From positions 1 through 25,792 of IMG/VR virus record IMGVR_UViG_3300032116_001179: a stretch of DNA of 25,792 bases, one strand, 5' to 3'. The DNA comes from a virus. The notes under the pieces are model-generated. The model saw only the letters and a list, made by a program, of their open reading frames with translations. It searched no databases and was not told the origin of the DNA. Below are positions 20,277-25,792 of the stretch, piece by piece. Position numbers and translations under genes: made by a program. Numbering within the stretch: position 1 is the first letter of the stretch; each line of letters opens with the position of its first letter.

Positions 20277-20677
20277 CGGAGCAGAAACTGCTAGAGCATC
20301 TGAAGGCAACGAGTGTGCCAAACCTTGAGCGGATGGAATACGGCTTCAGCCACTGGGACTGCACTTCGTGGTACCAAGTCGGCTTGGGCAGAGTGGACTT
20401 CATTCTTGAACTGAAGTGCCGAGACACGCACTACCCAGAGCTGCTCATTGAGCAGGCGAAGTACGACTGGCTCATTGAGGAGGCTGGGAAGCGGTCAGCG
20501 CGTCCGGCGTACATCAACAGCACCCCTGAGGGTATCTACGCCTGGGACCTGTATCGAGTGCGGGAGCCGCACTGGGAGCCGCGCCTAATGCCAGCCACGA
20601 CAGAGTTTGAGAACACGGAGCGGATCGTCAAGGTGGTCGGCTTCTTGCCTGTCGCCGATGCGATCCGACTGACGTGA
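20273..20677 (+). CDS. PD-(D/E)XK nuclease-like protein
   Basis: The 134-residue protein starts in an ATGA overlap. 'GRVDFILELKCRDTHYPELLIEQAKYDWL' supplies Asp42 and Glu46-Leu-Lys48, the D...ExK core of restriction-like nucleases, followed by a Gln-bearing helix (IEQAKYD) common in the fold. The remainder includes 'SARPAYINSTPEGIYAWDL', a strand-rich pattern seen in phage proteins of this type. It may process recombination or replication intermediates. Substrate unknown. Confidence 0.6.
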   Translation: MTEQKLLEHLKATSVPNLERMEYGFSHWDCTSWYQVGLGRVDFILELKCRDTHYPELLIEQAKYDWLIEEAGKRSARPAYINSTPEGIYAWDLYRVREPHWEPRLMPATTEFENTERIVKVVGFLPVADAIRLT

Positions 20678-21228
20678 GGTCGCTGGCGATCCTCGGGCCG
20701 CAGGGAAGCGGCAAGTCCACCATCGCGTCGCTCTTCGTGGAGCATCGTGAGTACCGTCGGCACGGCATCGCGGACGCCATCAAGCACATTGCGGCGATGG
20801 CGTATAACGACCTCGGCAAGAGCGAGGTCCTGACCGTGAGCCGCAACTTCGGCAACAGCACTCTGACCGGCAGAGAACTACTGCAGGACATTGGTGCGGC
20901 AATGCGGGGCGTGGACACGCACTTCTGGCTGAGGGTCTGGCGCAAGGACTACTTTGAGCTGAAGCGGATCGGCTTTGGCGTGGTGGTGGATGACGTGCGG
21001 CTGGATGCCGAGGTGCAGTACCTGCGAGCCATTGACCCAGACATCTTCATCGTTCGGCTGACAGCCTCGGAGGAGGTTAGGCGCGAGAGGGTGGGCGGCA
21101 ACCTGTACGGAGCCGCTGACATCACGGAAAGGGGCTGGACAGACAGCAGGGCAGACCTTACGGTGGACACGACAAGCCTGTCGCCTGAAGACGCCTACCG
21201 CGTCATCACCGACAAGATGGAGGAGTGA
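20674..21228 (+). CDS. deoxynucleoside monophosphate kinase
   Basis: GTG start in a GTGA overlap. The 184-residue protein has a P-loop GPQGSGKST (8-16), then 'TGRELLQDIGAAMRGVD..FWLRVW' and 'GVVVDDVRLDAEVQYLRA' (the DDVR motif of dNMP kinases), and 'IVRLTASEEVRRERVGG', the lid-type segment of phage dNMP kinases such as T4 gp1. It phosphorylates dNMPs to dNDPs for phage DNA synthesis. Confidence 0.8.
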   Translation: MRSLAILGPQGSGKSTIASLFVEHREYRRHGIADAIKHIAAMAYNDLGKSEVLTVSRNFGNSTLTGRELLQDIGAAMRGVDTHFWLRVWRKDYFELKRIGFGVVVDDVRLDAEVQYLRAIDPDIFIVRLTASEEVRRERVGGNLYGAADITERGWTDSRADLTVDTTSLSPEDAYRVITDKMEE

Positions 21229-21731
21229 TGAAGTTCGCCTATGCCGACCCTCCGTACTTCAAGCAGGGCAAGAAGTTGTACGGCAAGCATCACGACGAGG
21301 CCGCAGTCTGGGACGACAAGCAGGCGCACGTTGAACTGATTGAACGGTTGCTTGCCGAGTATCCAGACGGCTGGGTCCTGTCGTGCAACCCAAAGGACCT
21401 TCGGTGGCTTCTTCCGCATTGTCCAGAAGATGCGCGCGTCTGTGCCTGGGTCAAGACCTTCCACCAGATTCGTCCAACTACCGTGCAGTACGCCTGGGAG
21501 CCGGTCATCTTGGTTGGCGGCAGGAAGGACAACAAGCGCACCCCGATGGTGCGAGACTGGTATCTCGGAGTGCCGACAAGGATGAAGGGCTTGCCAGGTG
21601 CAAAGTCAGACCAGTTCAACGACTGGGTGCTTGACTTGCTGAACTACAAGGACGGCGATACCCTTGACGACATCTTCCCTGGGACGAAGGGTATGGATAG
21701 AGCCTCGGCTCGTATGGGCTTGTGGCGTTAG
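21228..21731 (+). CDS. DNA N6-adenine methyltransferase (DNMT/MT-A70-like)
   Basis: Start taken at ATG 21228, overlapping the previous TGA by one base; a GTG one codon earlier is possible. The 167-residue protein opens MKFAYADPPYF, where DPPY (7-10) is the catalytic motif IV of amino-methyltransferases. Later parts have 'WVLSCNPKDLRWLLP', 'WVKTFHQIRPTTVQYAWEPVILVGGR' and 'GLPGAKSDQFNDWVLDLLNYKDGDTLDDIFPGTKGM', which resembles small phage adenine methyltransferases. The S-adenosylmethionine motif I is probably in the C-terminal 'DIFPGTKGM'. It is the third DNA-modifying enzyme in the window. Confidence 0.7.
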   Translation: MKFAYADPPYFKQGKKLYGKHHDEAAVWDDKQAHVELIERLLAEYPDGWVLSCNPKDLRWLLPHCPEDARVCAWVKTFHQIRPTTVQYAWEPVILVGGRKDNKRTPMVRDWYLGVPTRMKGLPGAKSDQFNDWVLDLLNYKDGDTLDDIFPGTKGMDRASARMGLWR

Positions 21732-21739
21732 GAGGTCTA

Positions 21740-21934
21740 ATGTTCAAGGAGTTGGAGATTCTTGCAGCACAGGCTGGCTACCGATTCGCCGAGGCCGTGA
21801 AGGACGGCGACAAGTGGCACGTGATCCTTGACGATGAGGACGGCGAGATCACCTTCACTGGCGCAACCGTCCAAGAGGCGGTCGAGCGGGCGACGGAGCA
21901 ACTCGTTCGCAGCTTGAGCAACATCGGTCACTGA
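21740..21934 (+). CDS. hypothetical protein (64 aa)
   Basis: ATG at 21740 with GGAGG (21731-21735) is preferred over in-frame GTG 21722. The acidic protein starts MFKELEILAAQAGYRFAEAV, has a small hairpin (KWHVILDDEDGEITFTG) and a C-terminal helix (TVQEAVERATEQLVRSL). Its helix-hairpin-helix layout resembles small phage proteins of unknown role. No motif recognised. Confidence 0.55.
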   Translation: MFKELEILAAQAGYRFAEAVKDGDKWHVILDDEDGEITFTGATVQEAVERATEQLVRSLSNIGH

Positions 21935-21935
21935 C

Positions 21936-22112
21936 GTGTGGGATAGCGTTGGTCTCGTGATTGCAGGGCTGCAACTTTTCTTCGCGTTGATCGTCGGGCT
22001 ATCGCTGCCAGTGGCGGCTAGACGTGGCGGTGCGGCAGCGGGTACCATCTTCCTGATCTTGGCGTTCGCCACGGTCATCTGGATTGTAAGGAGCGTGCTA
22101 TGGCAGCAGTAA
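21936..22112 (+). CDS. 58-residue two-helix membrane protein
   Basis: GTG 21936 follows the previous stop by one base and opens a 58-codon frame with two hydrophobic helices: about 5-26 (VGLVIAGLQLFFALIVGLSLP) and about 35-51 (AGTIFLILAFATVIWIV), with a basic loop (AARRGG). It fills an otherwise empty 165-base gap and overlaps the next gene by 13 bases. The SD is weak. Function unknown; a holin-like or superinfection role is possible. Confidence 0.55.
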   Translation: MWDSVGLVIAGLQLFFALIVGLSLPVAARRGGAAAGTIFLILAFATVIWIVRSVLWQQ

Positions 22113-22285
22113 AGGCGCAGCGAGGCGGACCTCGCAAGGAGCCTGTGTTCGCAGCAACGAACTGCGGCGCGTGCAGCGGCGACCTGAACACGCTGAAGGA
22201 GTCGTGGCGCGTGAAGGTGATCACCTTCGTCGCCAACAAGCGCAACACCCGCTTCGCCTGGTATCACCGAGCTTGCGTGAAATGA
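22100..22285 (+). CDS. small CxxC / HxxC protein (zinc-binding candidate)
   Basis: ATG 22100 follows an AAGGAG SD. The 61-residue protein has a basic start (MAAVKAQRGGPRKEP), then NCGACSGDL and near its end WYHRACVK. The CxxC and HxxC pairs could bind one zinc in a short hairpin fold. No family assigned. Stop overlaps the following ATG. Confidence 0.55.
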   Translation: MAAVKAQRGGPRKEPVFAATNCGACSGDLNTLKESWRVKVITFVANKRNTRFAWYHRACVK

Positions 22286-22569
22286 CCCGCATCGAGCGCG
22301 CCGCGCCATTCCTTGACGACAAGGTGATTGCGGTGCAAGACGGCACCGATGCGTGGTGCGAGGAGCCTGGCTTCTCTGGCCGCGTTTGGTGCAACCTCTC
22401 AATGCGATACGCCGACGCCATCGCGCCTGACGGCTGGTTCTTCCTGTACGAAGGGATCGGCAACCGCAAGACCAACGCCGACCTGATCAAGCACGGCGTG
22501 ATGGAGATTCAAGTCGCACGCTTCACGCTGAGCGACGGTGGCTCTGCAGTTTTGGCGAGACTCGTCTAG
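22282..22569 (+). CDS. hypothetical protein (95 aa)
   Basis: ATG 22282 in an ATGA overlap is chosen. The acidic product starts MTRIERAAPFLDDKVIAVQDGTD and has several Trp/Phe residues (WCEEPGFSGRVWCNLSMRYAD, GWFFLYEGIG), consistent with a small globular domain. It is co-translated with the neighbours. No family recognised. Confidence 0.55.
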   Translation: MTRIERAAPFLDDKVIAVQDGTDAWCEEPGFSGRVWCNLSMRYADAIAPDGWFFLYEGIGNRKTNADLIKHGVMEIQVARFTLSDGGSAVLARLV

Positions 22570-22943
22570 TGGGCTACTTCAAGGACGAAGCCACCAAGAA
22601 GATGATTGACCCAGCCAAGAGCCGCAAGGGGAAGAACAGCCGCGCGCGTGGCAATGCGTTTGAGCGCGAGGTTGCCAAGCGCCTCCTCGGTCAGCGCGTC
22701 GGGCAGTTCGGCGGCAAGCAAGACGTTGCGAACGACTGGCTCGCCGTGCAGTGCAAGGTGGGCGGCAGCTTCAGCGAGCGCCAGTGGGATTGGTTGCAGA
22801 CCGTGCCGGTGAAGAGCGACCAGTTGCGTGGATTGGTGATCGGTGACAGTCCTGGCGTTGGCGGCGGTCGTCGTCGTGCCGTGATCATTCTTGACCTTGA
22901 CGACTTCTGCGATTGGTTCGTAGCAGCGGAGCCGAGCGACTGA
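22569..22943 (+). CDS. Holliday-junction-resolvase-like nuclease
   Basis: GTG 22569 overlaps the previous TAG by one base. The 124-residue protein has the layout of phage PD-(D/E)XK resolvases: 'SRARGNAFEREVAKRLLG' (Glu32, Glu34 on a helix), 'GKQDVANDWLAVQCKVGG' (Asp52, Asp56, and Gln61-x-Lys63 as a Q-x-K version of ExK), then a helix 'SERQWDWLQ' and a final strand pair 'RRAVIILDLDDFCDWF'. It would cleave branched DNA made by recombination before packaging. Confidence 0.65.
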   Translation: MGYFKDEATKKMIDPAKSRKGKNSRARGNAFEREVAKRLLGQRVGQFGGKQDVANDWLAVQCKVGGSFSERQWDWLQTVPVKSDQLRGLVIGDSPGVGGGRRRAVIILDLDDFCDWFVAAEPSD

Positions 22944-23353
22944 TCGCGCTCCTGATGGCGATTGTGATCGCCGTCCACCCAAGCGTTCCGAATCGCACTG
23001 AGAGCGGAGTGCCAGTGCAAGGCGTCGCCTCTTGGTACAACGCCACCTATCATCCGAAGGGCAGCCAGACGACGTGGTACACGCGCGCCGGCTACAAGTT
23101 CTATGCAGCCGTCGGGTCGTTCCGATGGAAGGACGATGAGTATTCGCTGAAGGTCTGCCGCGCCGATGAGCCAACTCGCTGCGTCATCGTCGCCGTCGTT
23201 GATCACTGCGAGCGATGCAAGAAGGACCTCAAGAAGCCGTGGACTGCACGCAGCCGATCCATTGACCTATCGCCGTGGGCGTTCAGCGTCCTTCGTGGCT
23301 TGCATACTGGCGTCGTTCGCGTCATAATCGAGGAGATTCAGCCAGGCACATAG
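22913..23353 (+). CDS. secreted RlpA-like double-psi beta-barrel protein
   Basis: The 146-residue product from TTG 22913 has a signal-like N-terminus (basic MVRSSGAER, then LIALLMAIVIAV). The start is uncertain; ATG 22955 is an alternative. The mature part matches RlpA-like barrels: 'GVASWYNATYHP' at 37-48, a central strand 'SLKVCRADEPTRCVIVAVVDHC', and 'SRSIDLSPWAFSVL' at 114-127, holding the conserved Asp of the family. Four cysteines (82, 90, 99, 102) may form disulfides outside the cell. RlpA-like proteins act on or bind peptidoglycan. It is far from the lysis region and overlaps the resolvase gene by 31 bases. Confidence 0.7.
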   Translation: MVRSSGAERLIALLMAIVIAVHPSVPNRTESGVPVQGVASWYNATYHPKGSQTTWYTRAGYKFYAAVGSFRWKDDEYSLKVCRADEPTRCVIVAVVDHCERCKKDLKKPWTARSRSIDLSPWAFSVLRGLHTGVVRVIIEEIQPGT

Positions 23354-23363
23354 AGGGAGGACT

Positions 23364-23996
23364 ATGACGACGACCGTTCGTTCTATTAGCGGCGCGTGGA
23401 TGAAGGTCATTGCCAAGCACGCCTTCCCAGAGCGATCACCACGCGGGCGCATTGAGTCGTTGGCTACAACCCTGCAGATCAGCCGGCGCAGTTGCTACGC
23501 CTATGTCGCAGAGGAACGCCGCGTGCCAGAGGATGTCGAGCGCCGCTTCATTGCGCTTTTTGGCGAGCCTACGGAAGATGCGTGGCGCACCGTTGAGTTG
23601 CAGCGGCCACGAAAGCCAAAGAAGCGCAGGAAGATGGAGGAGACGCGCAGACTGCGCGGCATCACGAAAGAGATGGCAGCAGCAAAGCGCGAGGAGCTGA
23701 GCATCAACTTGCGAACCCTGAGCGGCAAGTTGTCCGAAGACGGGCTGGGACACGCGCTGGAGTGGGAGCAGAACCAACTGACGATCGGGCAGACAGCGAT
23801 GCTTGAGGAATCACTGGACGAGCAGGAGGCTCGTGCCAAGTATCCGCACAACTTTGACACGCTGGCAATGAGTGAAGACTGGGTTGCGATCTGCAAATCC
23901 TGTGGGCTAATCGGCGCAGTGGACGACTCGGCACGCGAGGTCAATGGGCTGGTCTTCCGCGTGACCTGTAGAAGCGACTCTTATCGAGTCCAGTAG
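23364..23996 (+). CDS. helix-turn-helix DNA-binding protein with basic middle
   Basis: ATG 23364 has a GGGAGG SD. The 210-residue protein has an N-terminal 'RGRIESLATTLQISRRSCYAYVAEERRVPEDVERRFIALFG' helix-turn-helix-like unit, a strongly basic linker (RPRKPKKRRKMEETRRLRG), a helical part (about 100-160) and a Cys pair (ICKSCG, CRSDS) near the end. It could be a regulator of the early or late genes; the spacer inverted repeat at 16135-16148 is one candidate target. It ends the run of early genes before a strong hairpin. Confidence 0.6.
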   Translation: MTTTVRSISGAWMKVIAKHAFPERSPRGRIESLATTLQISRRSCYAYVAEERRVPEDVERRFIALFGEPTEDAWRTVELQRPRKPKKRRKMEETRRLRGITKEMAAAKREELSINLRTLSGKLSEDGLGHALEWEQNQLTIGQTAMLEESLDEQEARAKYPHNFDTLAMSEDWVAICKSCGLIGAVDDSAREVNGLVFRVTCRSDSYRVQ

Positions 23997-24029
23997 ACTG
24001 ACGGGCGAGCGGCCTGAGAGCCGCCCAAC

Positions 24030-24060
24030 GCCTGCCAGTGGTGTCCTCCCACTGGCAGGC
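24030..24060 (+). terminator. perfect 12-bp hairpin terminator
   Basis: 24030-24041 and 24049-24060 are perfect 12-base inverted repeats with a 7-base loop (TGTCCTC). It lies between the HTH gene stop (23996) and the next start (24086), an 89-base gap. A weaker small stem (around 24003-24026) precedes it. No T-run follows. The design matches the hairpin at 16088-16119. Confidence 0.7.
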
Positions 24061-24085
24061 TTACACCCTGAGGACTGGAGGACGG

Positions 24086-24499
24086 ATGGCAGCGAAGCAA
24101 CAGCCGGACAAGTACGACGCGCTTGAGGCGTATGTCGCTGAGCTGCAAGCCGCAATGAACGTCACCTACTGGAAGATCACCGTGGCTCGTGATGCCTCAG
24201 ACGTTGAGGCGTGGGCAGACATCAACCCGCACGCACAGGCTGAGACAGCCGAACTGCGCGTGAGCCACGACTTCTGGAAGCAGACGCCAGAACTCCAGCG
24301 CGAGGTGCTAACGCACGAGATGCTTCACGTCGTGACAGCCAGACTCGATCAGACCGTTGAGGCGATGGAGGAAGCGTTTGGCAAGATTGCGTGGGCTATC
24401 TATGACCCGCTCTACGAGGATGCAACCGAGCGCGTGGTGGATCACTTGGCAAAGGTGATCGCGCCTGGGCTACCTCTGCCTGAGTTCCCGAAGGCGTGA
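24086..24499 (+). CDS. zincin-like HExxH protein
   Basis: ATG 24086 follows a TGGAGGACGG SD region. The 137-residue protein has an N-terminal helix (DALEAYVAELQAAM), strands 'YWKITVARD' and 'AELRVSHDFW', and 'LTHEMLHVV' with the zinc motif H77-E78-xx-H81; Glu112/115 or His120 may be the third ligand. The fold order strand-strand-HExxH helix-helix matches zincins that are common as small orphan genes in phage genomes. The substrate is unknown. No secretion signal, so it acts inside the cell. It overlaps the HNH gene by 4 bases. Confidence 0.7.
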   Translation: MAAKQQPDKYDALEAYVAELQAAMNVTYWKITVARDASDVEAWADINPHAQAETAELRVSHDFWKQTPELQREVLTHEMLHVVTARLDQTVEAMEEAFGKIAWAIYDPLYEDATERVVDHLAKVIAPGLPLPEFPKA

Positions 24500-24807
24500 C
24501 CTTCCAACGACCCTGCCTTGACTGCGGCATCCTTACGCCGAACGGCAACAGATGCGCGATGCACAAGCGCGCTGCAACCTACCGATGGCAGCAGGGGAAG
24601 CCAAACCCATACCTTGACCCTGCGTGGAAGAAGCTCAGCAGCCAGATACGGAGCAAGCGTCCGTGGTGTGAGGTGTGCGGCAAAACCACGAACCTAACCG
24701 TTGACCATCTTGACCCGCTCAGCAAAGGCGGTCCGCTCCTTGCACCTGAGCATCGCCTTCGGGTACTATGTAGACAGTGCCACGGTCGCTTGACTAGGCA
24801 CAAATAG
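24496..24807 (+). CDS. HNH endonuclease
   Basis: GTG start in a GTGA overlap. The 103-residue protein has an N-terminal zinc-like set (CLDC, Cys20, His23) and an HNH domain: CEVCG (Cys58, Cys61), 'LTVDHLDPLSKGG' with His71, and CRQCHGR (Cys92, Cys95, His96). Small HNH nucleases with this layout are often encoded just before terminase genes and assist DNA packaging in HK97-like phages. Here a glycosyltransferase follows instead; terminase may lie beyond the window. Confidence 0.85.
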   Translation: MTFQRPCLDCGILTPNGNRCAMHKRAATYRWQQGKPNPYLDPAWKKLSSQIRSKRPWCEVCGKTTNLTVDHLDPLSKGGPLLAPEHRLRVLCRQCHGRLTRHK

Positions 24808-24819
24808 GAGGCGAGGACA

Positions 24820-25792
24820 ATGAGCCGCATCGCTTGGTATTCCAACGCTTGCCACGTTCCGTCCGGCTATGGAATGCAGACGGCGCAGGTCGTTCATCAG
24901 ATGGCGAAGGACAATCACGAGGTGGCGGTCGTCGCCAACCACGGCGCGCAGGTGATGATGCAGTGCGCGCACAACCATCCAATCCTTCCTGAAGGCTTGA
25001 TGCGCTACTCCGTGGACGTAGCAGGCGAGAACATCAAGTCCTGGATTGGTGATCAGCCAGGCTTCGGCGTTGTGCTGTTTGATCTGTGGCCGCTCGCAGG
25101 CATTGACGCAATGAAGGAGTTGAACCTTGCGTGCTGGACACCAGTAGATCACCAGCCTCTCCCACCACTCGTCGCACGCTTCCTTGCGGAAGGTGGTCAT
25201 CACGCCATTGCAATGAGCCGCTTCGGTGAACAAGAACTGCTGAAGGCTGGCGTGCCAAGAGAAGAAGTCACCTACATCCCACACGGCATTGACACCGCAG
25301 TGTTCAACGACAGAGGGAAGGGCGCGCGCGCCGCAATGGGCTTGCCTGAGGATTGCTTCCTTGTCGTGACGAATGCTGCGAACCGTGGTCGCATCCCGAT
25401 CCGCAAGGCGTTTGGTGAGATGGCAGATGCAATGGCAACCTTTATGCGTGACCGACCTGACGTCTACTGGATGATCCACACCGAGCCACAAGGACTCAGC
25501 GAAGGGGTCAACCTCCCTCGCTTGATGCAGGCAACCGGCGTAGACAGCCAGCGTGTGCGATACCCGCATCCGATCCAGTTCCGCAACGGCATCCCGCAGG
25601 ACGCGATCGCCTCGCTCTACTCAGCGGCTGACGTGCAGCTACTCACCTCGATGGGCGAAGGCTTTGGCATCCCTGCCGTGGAGAGCCAAGCGTGCGGCAC
25701 TCCAGTCATCGTGTCTGACTTCAGCGCACAGCCTGAACTCGTGGGCGCGCACGGCAAGAAGGTTCCAGTGCAGCGCGTATGGGATGAGTTCC
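24820..25792 (+). CDS. GT-B glycosyltransferase, family 4-like (partial at window end)
   Basis: ATG 24820 follows an AGGAGGCGAGG region. The frame is open to the end of the window (324 codons seen). It starts MSRIAWYSNACHVPSGYGMQTAQV, has 'YIPHGIDTAVFN' (the usual hinge of family 4 enzymes), and 'SMGEGFGIPAVESQACGTPVIVSD' with the E-x7-E nucleotide-sugar motif. It transfers a sugar from a nucleotide sugar; the acceptor could be phage DNA, a virion protein or host surface. Its position next to packaging-type genes and in a genome with base-modifying enzymes leaves DNA or virion decoration as the main options. Confidence 0.8.
   Translation, partial: MSRIAWYSNACHVPSGYGMQTAQVVHQMAKDNHEVAVVANHGAQVMMQCAHNHPILPEGLMRYSVDVAGENIKSWIGDQPGFGVVLFDLWPLAGIDAMKELNLACWTPVDHQPLPPLVARFLAEGGHHAIAMSRFGEQELLKAGVPREEVTYIPHGIDTAVFNDRGKGARAAMGLPEDCFLVVTNAANRGRIPIRKAFGEMADAMATFMRDRPDVYWMIHTEPQGLSEGVNLPRLMQATGVDSQRVRYPHPIQFRNGIPQDAIASLYSAADVQLLTSMGEGFGIPAVESQACGTPVIVSDFSAQPELVGAHGKKVPVQRVWDEF

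Noticed and set aside
24766-25569. 267-codon minus-strand open frame opposite the glycosyltransferase
   Set aside because: The plus strand has clear glycosyltransferase motifs; the antisense product is Cys/His/Arg-rich shadow text.
1-25792. tRNA genes, insertion sequences, integrase or attachment sites
   Set aside because: None seen on reading; no cloverleaf-like stretch or recombinase gene was found, though short or diverged cases cannot be excluded by eye.

Overview
The window is a contiguous piece of a tailed double-stranded DNA phage genome (or prophage). It encodes virion, lysis, anti-restriction, recombination and nucleotide-metabolism genes, all on the + strand, tightly packed with 1-4 base start/stop overlaps (ATGA, GTGA, TAATG). 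A tube-type major tail protein, a -1 frameshifted pair of tail assembly chaperones, a tape measure protein and a hub protein, with no sheath gene, indicate siphovirus morphology. The base composition is GC-rich by eye, Shine-Dalgarno sites are strong (GGAGG type) and GTG starts are common. The one clear promoter has a TTGACA/TAGGAT pair. These traits and an r1t-like holin suggest an actinobacterial or similar GC-rich host, but the host is inferred, not shown. No integrase, tRNA, CRISPR array or insertion sequence was found.

Layout. (1) 1-1164: end of a head gene, a UUCG-loop hairpin, two small proteins and a head-tail connector. (2) 1164-5474: a fibre cassette placed between the connector and the tail terminator. 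It has a beta-sandwich protein, a 739-residue collagen-like fibre built of six beta modules, a glycine-rich fibre, and two small accessory proteins that share a C-terminal tag. (3) 5471-12047: tail terminator, major tail protein, chaperone pair, HK97 gp10-like protein, a short tape measure protein, tail hub, and a tail-tip protein with an S74-type self-cleaving chaperone domain. (4) 12044-14579: lysis region with three holin-like membrane proteins, a papain/C39-like cysteine peptidase (putative endolysin) and a secreted proline-rich protein of unknown role. (5) 14624-16100: DNA-binding-like small protein, metallophosphoesterase and zinc protein, closed by a perfect 12-bp hairpin.

(6) From 16127 a consensus promoter with an inverted repeat in its spacer drives the rightward early region: two tiny membrane proteins, an FmdB-like zinc ribbon, a C5 cytosine methyltransferase containing an apparent second overlapping gene in another frame, a YqaJ-type exonuclease, a Mom-like DNA-modification acyltransferase, a Rad52-type annealing protein, a winged-helix-like protein, two PD-(D/E)XK-like nucleases, a dNMP kinase, an adenine methyltransferase, a secreted RlpA-like protein and an HTH protein. 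A second perfect 12-bp hairpin follows, then a zincin-like HExxH protein, an HNH nuclease and a GT-B glycosyltransferase cut by the window end.

Functionally the right half combines recombination-based replication (exonuclease plus annealing protein plus resolvase-like nucleases) with three separate DNA-modifying enzymes that probably protect the genome against host restriction. The most unusual signal is the dual-frame coding inside the C5 methyltransferase gene. There, methyltransferase motif IX lies in the overlapping frame and an internal start codon has its own strong ribosome binding site.
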